From the NCBI GenBank assembly GCA_050250755.1, contig JBFWOB010000027.1:1-64000 (forward strand): a stretch of DNA of 64,000 nucleotides. Reading direction: 5' to 3'. Under the pieces are notes generated by a model. That model worked only from the letters and a program-made list of their open reading frames with translations, had not been told where the DNA came from and did no database searches. Positions within the stretch are counted from its first letter, which is position 1. Each line of letters starts with the position of its first letter. This document shows positions 53,257-62,494 of the stretch, one piece after another. The position numbers were made by a program, and so were the translations under genes. Origin of the DNA: Ga0077555 sp050250755. Its GTDB lineage: Bacteria > Pseudomonadota > Alphaproteobacteria > Rhizobiales > Hyphomicrobiaceae.

Positions 53257-55066
53257 CGTTGAACGTCCAATGAGTGGTTATGCCGTTCGCGTGGGCTGCG
53301 GCTTGGGCCGAGTTCGCAAGGGGTTGCTTGCCTGTCGCTATTGCTGCCAGAACGGAAAGAACGTGCCGCACGCGACGGCTGCACGCGGGCTTGCCGACTA
53401 TGACATCGGCCAGTGTGATGTGGAGAATTTCGTCGCGCTTGGCTCCGTCGGCTTTCAGATGGTCTGCAAGCCCGCCGATATTTGCGGGCAAGCCGAAGGC
53501 CGCGAGGTCGGCGTGCGCGATAATGGTTGCATCGGCGCTGCACACCCACGCGACAACATCTTCTATCATCCAGCCGTTCGGCCACTGGATGACCCGGTGA
53601 CAAGGTGATGCGCCTGCCGACAAGGCGGATTTGTAGTCATTGCCTGCCCCGTCTCCGTCGACAAGGCAGCTGATTGAAGGATGCACGATGGCAAGGTCGC
53701 GGTAGGTCTCAGCAATGCGCGCATCTTTGGTTGGAATGACGCCGACTTCGTGCGTGAAAGTTGCCCCTTGTGGGTCTGCCGGAAGCTCCGTCAAATCGGC
53801 GATGCGGCCGAACAAGCGCAGCCATGACGCGTCGAACTTTCCTTCGGGAACGAGGACGGCGGGATGCATGACCGCGGAAACCGTCGCCGCGCGCTCGGTC
53901 AGAAAGAGCGAGCGCCGCACTGCCGTCGCGTTCTGGTCAATCGGCGACTTTAGCAACGGATTGGCGGATAGCGCGCCCGCGCGGTTGACCATCAACACGA
54001 GCTGATGAGGATCGGCCACCGATGAGACGGTCGGCGAATGGCTTGTGATGATCGTCTGCGTCGCCATCTTCCTCAAATAGTGGAGCAGCTTTCTCTGTTG
54101 CGGCGGCGGCACATGCAGTTCGGGCTCTTCGATCAGCATGATAAAGTTATCGCCGCGCGCTTTGCGCAGACTGCCAAACCGCATGAGCAGCACGAGAGTC
54201 TGAAGCGAGATGATGCCGTTGCCATGCCTACGGCCAGGCAACGGCGGGCGTCCCGCTTCCTGAAAGTGCGGCATCACGGCATCGAGTACGCCGTCGCTGT
54301 CGGTCGTGGTCAATCTAAGACTAAGATCGATCTGGCGGCCGAAGAGCGTTTCGAGATCGTCATTCACCTCACCGACGAGCGCGGCAAGCTTCTCATCTTC
54401 TTCGAGCGGCTGTTCGGGATTGCGGAGCCTGTCCCGCTCGGCCAGCACCGCCTCCGCTGGGTTACCCCCCACGTAAGCGACCGTCTTCCGGAACAGATCG
54501 GAGCCAAAGGACATCATCCGGTCCCAAGTCCGGTTGGCGGGCACGAGAAAGAGGCCAAGCTCCTTGATGAGGCTGATAGGGAGCGGCACGACCGGCGAGT
54601 CATCCGCGAACGGATCGTCGTCATGTCCATCGTCATAGAAGTAGCGCACCGTATCCGTTTCGAGTGTCGTGCGATCGAAGTGCGCACAGAACGCGATCTG
54701 GCAGGCAAGCTCGGTCGCCTGCTCTGTAGCCGCCGGATGTAGGTCGCCGCTGACGGGGTCAAACCATTTCTCAACGCCGCGTCCCTGCCGAAACCAGTCA
54801 TGGTGGTGGTCGGGGTCGTTGTGAGCGAAACCCGAAATTGTGGCGACGATTTTTATTCTTGTTGCCGCGACGGGATCGGAGCCGAAGAAATCATGTTCCG
54901 TGAGATGGCGTACCAGACGTTCGCGCCCGAGGAGCAGCGCAAGCGCCTCGACGACAGTTGTCTTTCCCGAATTGTTTGCGCCAATGAGAATAGTGAAATC
55001 GCCGAACAGAACCGTTCCGTTCTGGACGCCGCGAAAGCCGTCTATATCCAGTCGAACTATCTTCAT
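53237..55066 (-). CDS. gajA: Gabija-type OLD/Toprim ATPase-nuclease GajA
   Basis: A 609-residue OLD-family protein. The ABC-like ATPase head has Walker A GANNSGKT at 29-36, Walker B LIEEPELH at about 311-318 and the switch TSHSP at 341-345; the Toprim nuclease domain follows with PEGKFD at 407-412 and DGDGAG at 470-475. Start at 55,066, with GGGGGAGGAAC just before it; the longer open frame upstream is unlikely. GajA nicks DNA when nucleotide levels fall during phage infection. Class-2 OLD with an adjacent UvrD-like gene fits Gabija well. Confidence 0.85.
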   Translation of the reverse strand: MKIVRLDIDGFRGVQNGTVLFGDFTILIGANNSGKTTVVEALALLLGRERLVRHLTEHDFFGSDPVAATRIKIVATISGFAHNDPDHHHDWFRQGRGVEKWFDPVSGDLHPAATEQATELACQIAFCAHFDRTTLETDTVRYFYDDGHDDDPFADDSPVVPLPISLIKELGLFLVPANRTWDRMMSFGSDLFRKTVAYVGGNPAEAVLAERDRLRNPEQPLEEDEKLAALVGEVNDDLETLFGRQIDLSLRLTTTDSDGVLDAVMPHFQEAGRPPLPGRRHGNGIISLQTLVLLMRFGSLRKARGDNFIMLIEEPELHVPPPQQRKLLHYLRKMATQTIITSHSPTVSSVADPHQLVLMVNRAGALSANPLLKSPIDQNATAVRRSLFLTERAATVSAVMHPAVLVPEGKFDASWLRLFGRIADLTELPADPQGATFTHEVGVIPTKDARIAETYRDLAIVHPSISCLVDGDGAGNDYKSALSAGASPCHRVIQWPNGWMIEDVVAWVCSADATIIAHADLAAFGLPANIGGLADHLKADGAKRDEILHITLADVIVGKPACSRRVRHVLSVLAAIATGKQPLANSAQAAAHANGITTHWTFNDAFPGI

Positions 55067-55436
55067 TGTTCCTCCCCCCAGGAGAACAATAGCATTTGAG
55101 GAAGTGCCGGCGAAGCGTGAAGATTGAAGTGCGCTCGCTCCCATCGCCAAGCGCGCGTGTTCGCCACCGGTTACGGAGCAACCATCAACCTTGAGGCCGT
55201 TAGGCATCGCGGCTGCAGTGTCAGTTTCCCGATTAAAGCGATGTTGCCTGATGTTTGCTTCGATGTCCGCGAAGGTGAAGGGTTTCGGGTGCCGTCAGGC
55301 GTACGAAAGCCCCTCACCGAAGCAGACAACCGTCGAGACTAGGTCGGCTTGACGCTGGTTAGCGCTCCGTGCTGTCTCGGCTAACCTAAAAATTTGATGA
55401 TATGCCTTCAATATACGGTAGCCCGACCTATTAGTG
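55067..55436. other. Intergenic region between divergent defence genes
   Basis: About 370 bases between the leftward gajA-type gene and the rightward nuclease gene. It should contain both promoters. The last 60 bases are AT-rich. I saw no repeat, RNA gene or recognisable operator. Confidence 0.5.
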
Positions 55437-57683
55437 ATGACCGATCTCGAACAAGCAATTCCTGGCTACAGCGCGACCGAGTTTCCGGTACCAGATGAGT
55501 TGGCAGGGACGGAGAACTGGACCGACGATCAGTGGCGCACCGAATTCGCAATCTCACGTGAGGCTCTTGTGACCTTCTTTGCGGCTCGCGATCCTCTAGT
55601 TGTCCTTGCCCGAACGGCGCTTCGATATCTCATGCAAGGGGTAAGAGGGGCAGGCAACCCCGCCAAAGTGCGGCCACTTGAGCAGGTGGAAGTGGAGATA
55701 GCCCAGGCGTTCGTATTGATGACGGAGGCACCATTCAAGGCGGTGCCAACATCGCCAGAAAACTTTGTTCGATACTGGGCGCTGATGAGTCGCCATATCT
55801 ACGGCTTCATACGAAAGCAGCCAGAGACACCAGGCGAATCCGAACTCCCGGCCTTGGTTCGTCGACGCGTACGTCTTCAAACCCTCTATTATCGCAACTT
55901 ATTCAGTCGGGAAGATTGCGAAAGCACCCTATCGGCGGTGCTGTGCAAGATTGATCGACAGTCCGAAGCGGCTCTCGGCTACCGCCTTTCCGCACTTTTT
56001 GCATCGATGGTCAAGTTAGTAACTCTAGTCGAAGGGCGTCTTCGCGTTTTTGGCGGCTATGTGAACGACCTGTTGCACTCACCTCATCGCCAGAAGGTGG
56101 AGGCTGCGATTGAGTTCTTTAGGTCGAGTTATCCTGTAGCCGCTCGAGCGTGGCGATACGGAGAAACTCGATTTGAAGATTTGGAGCAGCTTCGCCTAGC
56201 CGGGTTCCAGATGTCAGAGTTGTCATGGCCATCGGCGTTTACATTCGACCGCGCCACACTCGAAGGGCAATTCCCTGCGGCCATAGTGGACGTACTCTAT
56301 GATCTGTCGCTGGCGCCAGGAGAACTTAAGGACACCAACCCCGAGCACATCTATCTAGACAATCCAATCTGGACGAAGCCATACATCCGCCTAGCGGACG
56401 GCAGCTTGTTCGCGGCACTTCCGCAACTCATTTTCTCCTTTCCATTTGCCATCATGGAAGGGCTCATGGTTGGTCACAAGACACTTGAAGTGGCTTATGA
56501 AGACGCTAGAGCAGACTATCTCGAACAAGCCATTGTGGCGTTGCTAGCGACTGCGATGCCCTCTGCTACCATCTATCGGGGCGTTGTTTGGGATGACCCA
56601 AATACGGGCAAGACTTGGGAAAACGACGTTGTAGCGCTGCTAGGGAACTTCATCTTCGTTTTCGAAGCTAAGTCCGGTCGCATCAAGGATGCGGCGCGGC
56701 GCGGTGGCGACCTTAGCTTGCGAAAGAATTTCAAAGAACTCTTTGTGGAACCTGGCGAACAGGGTTGGCGACTGCAGAACTATCTCGACACCTGCCGACA
56801 AAATGCCGCTTTCCGACTCAAATCTGACAACAGCCCCCTCGACTTACATCTCGACCGACCAAAGGTGGTTTTCCGGTACAGTGTTTGCTTTGAGCACTTC
56901 GCTAATCTAACCAGCGCTAAACACTATCTGAAGGGTTTAGGCCTAATTGGTTCTGACACGGCGTGGGCTCCGGTGCTGTCGCTGGGTGAACTCCAGATGA
57001 TTTGCCGCTATTTGGATACCGAGCTTGCAGCGCAGCACTACCTGACGCGAAGGAGCAGTGTTGACGATCTGATCGACTTCGACGGCGATGAACAAGACAT
57101 TCTGTCACTTTACCTTATCAACGGCCTCTATCTCGATCCAACGGAGCTAGAGGGGAAGAGAGTGGTGTTTCACGCATCCGATACTCCAGTACGGCTTCCA
57201 AAAAAGCCTCGTTTGGATAGACGCGCGATCGACGTTCCCGTGGCTCTGTCGCCCATGTGGCGCCAGATTATCCAGGAACTTTATCGCAACTCAGACCAGC
57301 GACATCGCTTTGATATCATCGATACCGTACTAAACCAGTTTCCCCCCGCACTTTTCGACTGCGAAAAGAGAGTTCGACGTTTCCGAAGAGGCGTTCCCCA
57401 CAATGGCGAAGACGTCGCCATGACCAAGTTTGCTGTTGGGCGGAAGCTTTTTGTCGTTGCGTGCCACCTAGCAAAGACGCCATTGGACCCAGGCGAGTGG
57501 CAAGACTTTGGACGAAACATCGTAGGGATGTTTGCAGAACAAGCCGAAGTCGTGGACTGCGCGACCTTCCTATTCGTGCGGCGATCCAAAGAACGCACAT
57601 TCGATGGCGTTAGCTTTTACCGGTATGGCTTCAGGCAAAGGCCAGCCGCGCTGACTGATCCGACTATTCTAGTCCATTCGTAA
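55437..57683 (+). CDS. Unknown protein with PD-(D/E)xK nuclease core
   Basis: A 748-residue protein (ATG at 55,437). The first 350 residues are mostly helical with no family I recognise. From about 355 the sequence takes a restriction-endonuclease-like form: helix YEDARADYLEQAIVALL, then D397 in WENDVVALL and E410-x-K412 in IFVFEAKSG, giving D-x12-E-x-K. The last 330 residues look helical again with an RRFRRG basic patch. GC content is lower than in the chromosome on either side. It is convergent to nothing and stands alone on its strand, beside the Gabija-type pair. A role as a defence nuclease is the likely reading, but unproven. Confidence 0.65.
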   Translation: MTDLEQAIPGYSATEFPVPDELAGTENWTDDQWRTEFAISREALVTFFAARDPLVVLARTALRYLMQGVRGAGNPAKVRPLEQVEVEIAQAFVLMTEAPFKAVPTSPENFVRYWALMSRHIYGFIRKQPETPGESELPALVRRRVRLQTLYYRNLFSREDCESTLSAVLCKIDRQSEAALGYRLSALFASMVKLVTLVEGRLRVFGGYVNDLLHSPHRQKVEAAIEFFRSSYPVAARAWRYGETRFEDLEQLRLAGFQMSELSWPSAFTFDRATLEGQFPAAIVDVLYDLSLAPGELKDTNPEHIYLDNPIWTKPYIRLADGSLFAALPQLIFSFPFAIMEGLMVGHKTLEVAYEDARADYLEQAIVALLATAMPSATIYRGVVWDDPNTGKTWENDVVALLGNFIFVFEAKSGRIKDAARRGGDLSLRKNFKELFVEPGEQGWRLQNYLDTCRQNAAFRLKSDNSPLDLHLDRPKVVFRYSVCFEHFANLTSAKHYLKGLGLIGSDTAWAPVLSLGELQMICRYLDTELAAQHYLTRRSSVDDLIDFDGDEQDILSLYLINGLYLDPTELEGKRVVFHASDTPVRLPKKPRLDRRAIDVPVALSPMWRQIIQELYRNSDQRHRFDIIDTVLNQFPPALFDCEKRVRRFRRGVPHNGEDVAMTKFAVGRKLFVVACHLAKTPLDPGEWQDFGRNIVGMFAEQAEVVDCATFLFVRRSKERTFDGVSFYRYGFRQRPAALTDPTILVHS

Positions 57684-58239
57684 CCGTGAGTGACCGGTTC
57701 GAAGGCGCAAAGCGGAAGATATAGCTATTCATTGCCGCTGTGACCGCTGGCTTTGTACCAGCGGCAAACTTGCTACCGAAAACCGCCGATTATCGCATGG
57801 AACATGAAATTTCATGCGATTTCGCTGGGCTAGCAACCGACTTCAAGGTTTAATCGGGAGGGCTATAGAGTAGAAGTCGTGCCCATCCGGTTCCCGCACG
57901 GCCCGCCACACCCCGCCGATTGCCCTCCATAGCGCGATATTGCCGCCGATCACCGCATCACCACCAAGTTGCATGGTGAACCGCCGGTCACCGCCGTTTT
58001 TCACGCCAAAGTTTGACGTTGTCTACAGAGCTAGCTGCTGGGCCTGCCGCTGACGAGGTGAGGGCCGGCTATGGATGGTCTGCTGTGTGACGCAAAGGCG
58101 GAAGACAGCCGTCCATGTGCGCTGCGGACCTTACCACGACCCTAGCAGTAGGCCTCAAGCAGCCGCTGGAATTTTGAGACGTTCATATCCTCTTGCGCTT
58201 CAACGGCTGGCAGATAGTATTCAGTTGCAGGGGGAAGCT
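57684..58239. other. Repeat-bearing intergenic region at the right end of the island
   Basis: This 556-base gap holds competing hairpins at 57,732-57,767 (TTGCCGCTG with CAGCGGCAA; CCGCTGG with CCAGCGG) that may end the nuclease transcript, the palindrome CATGAAATTTCATG at 57,803, and several copies of a CCGCCGAT core (about 57,780, 57,914, 57,943, 57,981). One of these is the right copy of the 22-bp repeat. No coding region was convincing. Confidence 0.5.
57903..57924 (+). repeat. Right copy of the 22-bp direct repeat (attachment-like)
   Basis: It matches 47,187-47,208 at 20 of 22 positions, including the final six bases of the tRNA-Ser copy. The copy is not next to an intact integrase. Nearby degenerate CCGCCGAT copies weaken the case. 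Confidence 0.45.
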
Positions 58240-58950
58240 ATGGCGACGATCAAGACGATAAACGAGACCAGCGAGACTGGAGCGGCAGCTTCCGCAACTG
58301 AAAAAGACAAGCCGGATCGTCGAGAGATCAAGGGTGGAATACCCTATACTACGTCACCAGGCGTTTTTAAGAGGGCACTTGAACTAATCATTCCTGCAGA
58401 GCGTCCGGATAAATTCGGAACCAACTATATGGAGACCATCCTGAAGCTCACGGGTGGGGCAGCCAGAGCAGTTCCTCCTCTTCTTAAAAAAATGCAGTTT
58501 ATTGGCTCGGATGGAGCCCCGACACTCCTCTATTCAAAATTCAAGACGGATAGCGGACGCAGTCAGGCGGCGTATGACGGACTAAAGAATGCCTTTGGCG
58601 AGTTATTCAAAAGAAATGAGTATATTCATAAGGCGGACGAAAGCTCTGTTAAAGATACTATCGTTGAGATTACCGGCCTAAGAAAAGCGGACCCGATCGT
58701 TCGTCTTATGTATGCTTCATTTGATGCCATCCGAAGTTTCATAAGTAGTGAAGTTTCGGCAAATTCAGGACCTTCAACGCCTGAAAATCGGAGCGAAATT
58801 ACCGAAGAAATTCATGAAAATGGGGGAGGAATTTCTCTAAAAGGCGGACTTGGCATTTCTTATCAAATAAATATAGTTCTGCCGGAGACGGAGAATATTT
58901 CTGTGTTTAATGCGATATTCAAAAGCTTACGGGATAATCTTCTGAGATGA
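58240..58950 (+). CDS. DUF5343-family protein
   Basis: A 236-residue protein (ATG at 58,240 with GGGGGAAGC upstream). The conserved part starts at IPYTTSPGVFKRALELI and runs through TLLYSKFKTDSGR, LFKRNEYIHK and VRLMYASFDAIRSF, the pattern I associate with DUF5343 proteins. The end, NIVLPETENISVFNAIFKSL, is a common closing segment of these. The gene is AT-rich for this genome and sits between the island's repeats and an excisionase remnant, so it is probably acquired. Homologues occur near restriction and abortive-infection genes; no activity is established. Confidence 0.7.
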   Translation: MATIKTINETSETGAAASATEKDKPDRREIKGGIPYTTSPGVFKRALELIIPAERPDKFGTNYMETILKLTGGAARAVPPLLKKMQFIGSDGAPTLLYSKFKTDSGRSQAAYDGLKNAFGELFKRNEYIHKADESSVKDTIVEITGLRKADPIVRLMYASFDAIRSFISSEVSANSGPSTPENRSEITEEIHENGGGISLKGGLGISYQINIVLPETENISVFNAIFKSLRDNLLR

Positions 58951-59039
58951 CCGCTGAGCGCCACATCGAACTTTTCGTTCTGAAGAGCGCTGTGATTACG
59001 CAGAATCTTCGTTCTGTTTTTTCCAAAGAACGTGTGGGA

Positions 59040-59247
59040 AATGCACGGGGCGCATTGGAAGTGCAGGCGGACTCGTTGGTTTGCGGCGATGCCTCGCCGG
59101 TAGGCCTCGGCGAACCCCTGCGCATCAATAAGGCGCCGGCCGAGGATCTTCGAGACGGATCAATCTGCTGTTGATCAGGCGGTTCACGGTCGCCTGGGAG
59201 ATGCCGTAGCGCTGGACGATCTCGTGGACCGAGTAGGCTGCGCTCAG
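59040..59247 (-). pseudogene. Excisionase-like HTH gene, frameshifted
   Basis: Reading leftward, one frame gives AYSVHEIVQRYGISQATVNRLINS (a MerR/AlpA-type helix-turn-helix), and after a one-base shift another continues with VSKILGRRLIDAQGFAEAYRRGI, the usual wing and last helix of HTH_17 excisionases. A stop sits just before the first part, so no intact start is left. It is a dead excisionase and marks former mobile DNA at this end of the island. Confidence 0.7.
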
Positions 59248-59250
59248 TCA

Positions 59251-59650
59251 TGAGACACCTCATTCGATACCGGATTGCATTGGTGGCAGGGCGTGCCCTT
59301 GTGGATGTCGGCCTTGTGTTCGCAATGGCGCCAGCCGGACGTCCAACCGCAGCGCAGAGGGCAAACGCCTGCCCAACGTCGGTCATGTGCGCGCGGAGAA
59401 GCGGCGGCTGCCGCTTCGGCTTTTGTTCGGAAGAGCTCGGATTGCCGGGCCGTTATTTCCCCATCTCGCGGCGGAGGATGGCCAACAAGTGTTTCCGGAT
59501 GAGAGTGGCCCGCACGGCGCTCATGTTCGGGGAAACTCACATCGATATGGGTCAAAGTTCCGGGCCGGTTGACAAATAGACGGCCAAATAAAGCGGGCGA
59601 CGCCAGCTTGGGCGCCGCCCGGGTGCAGCTTCGGGGCCAGAGACAGGCAA
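59251..59650. other. Gene-free stretch between the excisionase remnant and the transporter gene
   Basis: About 400 bases with open frames on both strands (for example 59,250-59,579 +), but none shows a domain or convincing residue pattern. Most likely further mobile-element wreckage. Nothing else is recognisable. Confidence 0.4.
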
Positions 59651-60871
59651 TCACTTTACGAGTGGGCAGCCACCTTTATCCATCGGGCGGAAGGCCTCTT
59701 CGCCGGGGATATCGCGGATCAGCTTGTAGTAATCCCACGGTCCCTTGCTCTCTTCGGGTTTCTTGACCTCGAACAGGTGCATCTCGTGGATCTTGCGGCC
59801 ATCCTTGCGGATATAGCCCTTGCCGAACAGCGGGTCGTCGGTCGGGTTCGCCTTCATCCAGGCCATCACTTTCCCGGTTTCGTCAGTACCCGTCGCCTTG
59901 ATGGCGTTCAGATAGTGCGTTACCGATGAGTAGTAGCCGGCCTGGATGCTCGTTGGCATGCGTCCGTTCATACGGGCGCTCCAGCGTTTGGCGAAGGCGC
60001 GCGTGCCGTCGTTCAGATCCCAATAGAAGGAATCAGTGAGCCTCAGCCCCTGCGCCAGTTTCAGTCCAATGCTGTGGACGTCGGAGATGAACACGAGGAG
60101 GCCAGCAAGGTTTTGTCCTCCTTGTCCGATACCGAATTCCGCCGCCTGCTTGATCGCGTTGATCGTGTCGCCACCGGCATTCGCCAAGCCAATAATCTGA
60201 GCCTTCGAGCTTTGCCCTTGCAACAGGAAGGACGAGAAGTCCGACGTGTTGAGCGGATGTCGAACGCTGCCAACGACGGTGCCTCCGTTGGCGGTGACGA
60301 TGGCGGTGACGTCGCGTTCGAGCGCATGCCCAAAGGCGTAGTCAGCAGTCAAGAAAAACCAGGTCTTGCCGCCCGACTTCACAACCGCCGCCCCTAAGAC
60401 GTTGGCGAGCGCGGCCGTATCGTGCACCCAATGAACCGTAGTTGCGGTGCATGCTTTGCCCGTGAAATCCGACGAAACGGGGTCCGTGGCGATAAAGATT
60501 TTGTTCTTTTCAGCGGCGACGCTCGATGTCGCCAGCGAGGCGGCGGAACTGCTCGTTCCAAGAATGACGTCCACTTTATCGACGTCGAACCATTGGCCGG
60601 CGGTCGATACTGCGACGTCAGGCTTGTTCTGGACGTCGCCCGAAATAAGCTCGATCTTTTTCCCGAGGACGGTTCCGCCGTAATCCTCGATGGCCATCTT
60701 TGCGGCGACGATAGCGCCCGGTCCGTTGATGTCGGCATAGAGGCTCGACATATCGGTCAGTACGCCCATGCGCACAACATCGTCACTCACCTGGGCCGCG
60801 GCCGGATGGGCGACGAGCGTCAACGCCAGCCCGGCCATTGCCAAGCTAGCTCTGAGTACAAACTGCTTCAA
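59651..60871 (-). CDS. LivK-like ABC transporter substrate-binding protein
   Basis: A 406-residue periplasmic protein with a signal peptide (LAMAGLALTLVAHPAAA) and the type I fold of branched-chain amino acid/aromatic-compound binding proteins: RMGVLTDMSSLYADINGPGAI, then DVILGTSSSAASLA, then WFFLTADYAFGHALERDV. The ligand is not readable. Permease and ATPase genes are not in the window and may lie elsewhere. Its start is divergent from the dehydrogenase gene at 61,404, with the ligase-like fragments of another gene between. Confidence 0.92.
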   Translation of the reverse strand: MKQFVLRASLAMAGLALTLVAHPAAAQVSDDVVRMGVLTDMSSLYADINGPGAIVAAKMAIEDYGGTVLGKKIELISGDVQNKPDVAVSTAGQWFDVDKVDVILGTSSSAASLATSSVAAEKNKIFIATDPVSSDFTGKACTATTVHWVHDTAALANVLGAAVVKSGGKTWFFLTADYAFGHALERDVTAIVTANGGTVVGSVRHPLNTSDFSSFLLQGQSSKAQIIGLANAGGDTINAIKQAAEFGIGQGGQNLAGLLVFISDVHSIGLKLAQGLRLTDSFYWDLNDGTRAFAKRWSARMNGRMPTSIQAGYYSSVTHYLNAIKATGTDETGKVMAWMKANPTDDPLFGKGYIRKDGRKIHEMHLFEVKKPEESKGPWDYYKLIRDIPGEEAFRPMDKGGCPLVK

Positions 60872-61027
60872 AGTACTCCTCCCTCGGTTTTATGTGCCCG
60901 GCGATCCTTTCGCCGCCGCGCTGATACGAAGTTAGCATTTCTGTATACGTCAGGGAGAAATCTTGCGCATTCGACGAAAAGGGGGGAGTTCATCCGACTA
61001 TGCTTCGCAGATAAGATGGTTATTTTC

Positions 61028-61102
61028 ATGCCGATGCGCGGCGCCAAGATCATGGGCCTTGGCATTGACGGCAATCGCGAACTGGTGCCGATGCGTTGGG
61101 GG
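61028..61102 (+). pseudogene. Fragment resembling an SRAP (YedK/HMCES) gene
   Basis: A 25-codon stretch reads MRGAKIMGLGIDGNRELVPM and then RWG, the central part of SRAP proteins, which form a crosslink with abasic sites in single-stranded DNA. After RWG the expected LxPxWAK is missing and the sequence drifts. Only this piece is left in the 530-base gap between the binding-protein and dehydrogenase genes. Rest of that gap: nothing recognisable. Confidence 0.4.
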
Positions 61103-61403
61103 GCGATTTTAGGCCGCAATGCCCCTGCAACGGGCCCACGCATACATTCCCGCCGAGAGAAGCGACGTTTAATCGCCGTCCCGATGTCCTGCATATCGGA
61201 CGTGGGCAGTGCGCTAACCGCTGGTTGCCAACGATTGTGCTGATCCGATAGCCTTTCGTTGGCGAGCCGGCATGAGGGGGCATGAGCGGGCGCGTTCGAA
61301 CGGAACAGCAGGTACTCAATGCGCTGCCCGACGCCAGCGCGACCGAATGATGTCGAACGGGGACTGCGCCGGTGGTATTCGCAGCGCGGACGGAGAGCGA
61401 GAC

Positions 61404-62411
61404 GTGAAACCTGGACGCGTTCACTTGAACGTCGCTGACGCACGGGCGCTTGGCGAGGCGGCACTGAGAGGTATTGGCTACACCGAGGATGAGGCTCGAA
61501 TTGTCTGTGACCACTGCATCGATGCCGCGCTCTGTGGCTATGAATACTCGGGCCTCGCCAAGATCCTGAATGTGCCGGAGAGCCAGAACTTCAAGAGACC
61601 GCGCCGGCCCATCGCAGCGTTGCGCGAGACGGCGGTGTCACTGGCTCTCGATGGCGGCAATAATGTCGGTATGCTGGCGCTCTACTACGCGGCCGAGGCG
61701 ACGATCAAAAAGGCCGACGTGCACGGCATCGCGCTCGTCTCGGTGCATGACGCCTGGATGAGCGGGCGCGCCGCCTATTACGTTGAAATGATCGCCAAGG
61801 CGGGCCTCGTGGCCCTGCATTCGACGGGTGCCCAACCGCACGTGGCGCCCTTCGGAGGCACAACCAAGGTACTCGGTACCAATCCGTTCGCGATCGCCAT
61901 CCCCTCGTCGAAGGGGCCGATCATTCTCGACATCGGTACCTCGGCCTTCATGATGACAGAGCTGATGCTGCGCGAGCGGCTCGGCGATGAGTTGCCGGAG
62001 GGTGTCGCGCTCGGCCCCAATGGTGCGCCGACTCGCAATCCAACACTCGCGCGGCAAGGTGCGCTGCTCCCCTTCGGTGGTCCCGAGGGCGGCTACAAGG
62101 GCTTTGGGCTGTCGCTGATGATGCAAGCGCTGGGCTTGCTCGCAGGCGCCGCAGTGCCAGAGCGTAGCGATTACGGCTACCTCTTCATCGCATTTAAGCC
62201 GGAGCTGATCGGCCCGGCCGATGTGTTCGAGGCGCGGGTGGGGGAGCTCATTGATCGCATTAAAGAGTCGCCGCGCCAGGCCGGCGTCGACGAGATTCGT
62301 ATCCCCTCTGAGCGTTCGGCCCGCACCCGCGAGCGTTTGCTCTTGGAAGGGCTAGAGATCGACCAGCTCGTCTTCGATCGACTCACCGCGCTCGCCCAAA
62401 GCGCGCGCTGA
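61404..62411 (+). CDS. Malate/L-lactate dehydrogenase-family (Ldh) oxidoreductase
   Basis: A 335-residue protein of the YiaK/Ldh_2 family: DARALGEAALRGIGYTEDEAR at the start, GYEYSGLAKIL in place of the common GhdSHG, TKVLGTNPFAIAIPSS and GPEGGYKGFGLSLMMQ for the unusual NAD(P)-binding fold. These enzymes reduce or oxidise 2-oxo/2-hydroxy acids. The GTG at 61,404 gives the family length with a GGAGAGCGAG ribosome site. It probably belongs to a small-acid catabolic cluster with the neighbouring binding protein and enolase-type enzyme. Confidence 0.88.
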   Translation: MKPGRVHLNVADARALGEAALRGIGYTEDEARIVCDHCIDAALCGYEYSGLAKILNVPESQNFKRPRRPIAALRETAVSLALDGGNNVGMLALYYAAEATIKKADVHGIALVSVHDAWMSGRAAYYVEMIAKAGLVALHSTGAQPHVAPFGGTTKVLGTNPFAIAIPSSKGPIILDIGTSAFMMTELMLRERLGDELPEGVALGPNGAPTRNPTLARQGALLPFGGPEGGYKGFGLSLMMQALGLLAGAAVPERSDYGYLFIAFKPELIGPADVFEARVGELIDRIKESPRQAGVDEIRIPSERSARTRERLLLEGLEIDQLVFDRLTALAQSAR

Positions 62412-62494
62412 CTCCATGGCATAATCTCGCAAATGGTTGTCGAGTTCGGCGCACGTTCAAAAAATGCATAAATGACTCAGACGCTGCCGATTGC

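Noticed and set aside
57690..57706. GTGACCGG...TTCGAA similar to the tRNA-Ser variable and T-arm
   Set aside because: Only short shared words with a gap; not enough for a tRNA fragment, although it lies near the island end.
59250..59579. 109-residue + strand frame after the excisionase remnant
   Set aside because: No domain, no ribosome site, biased Arg/Ala/Gly composition.
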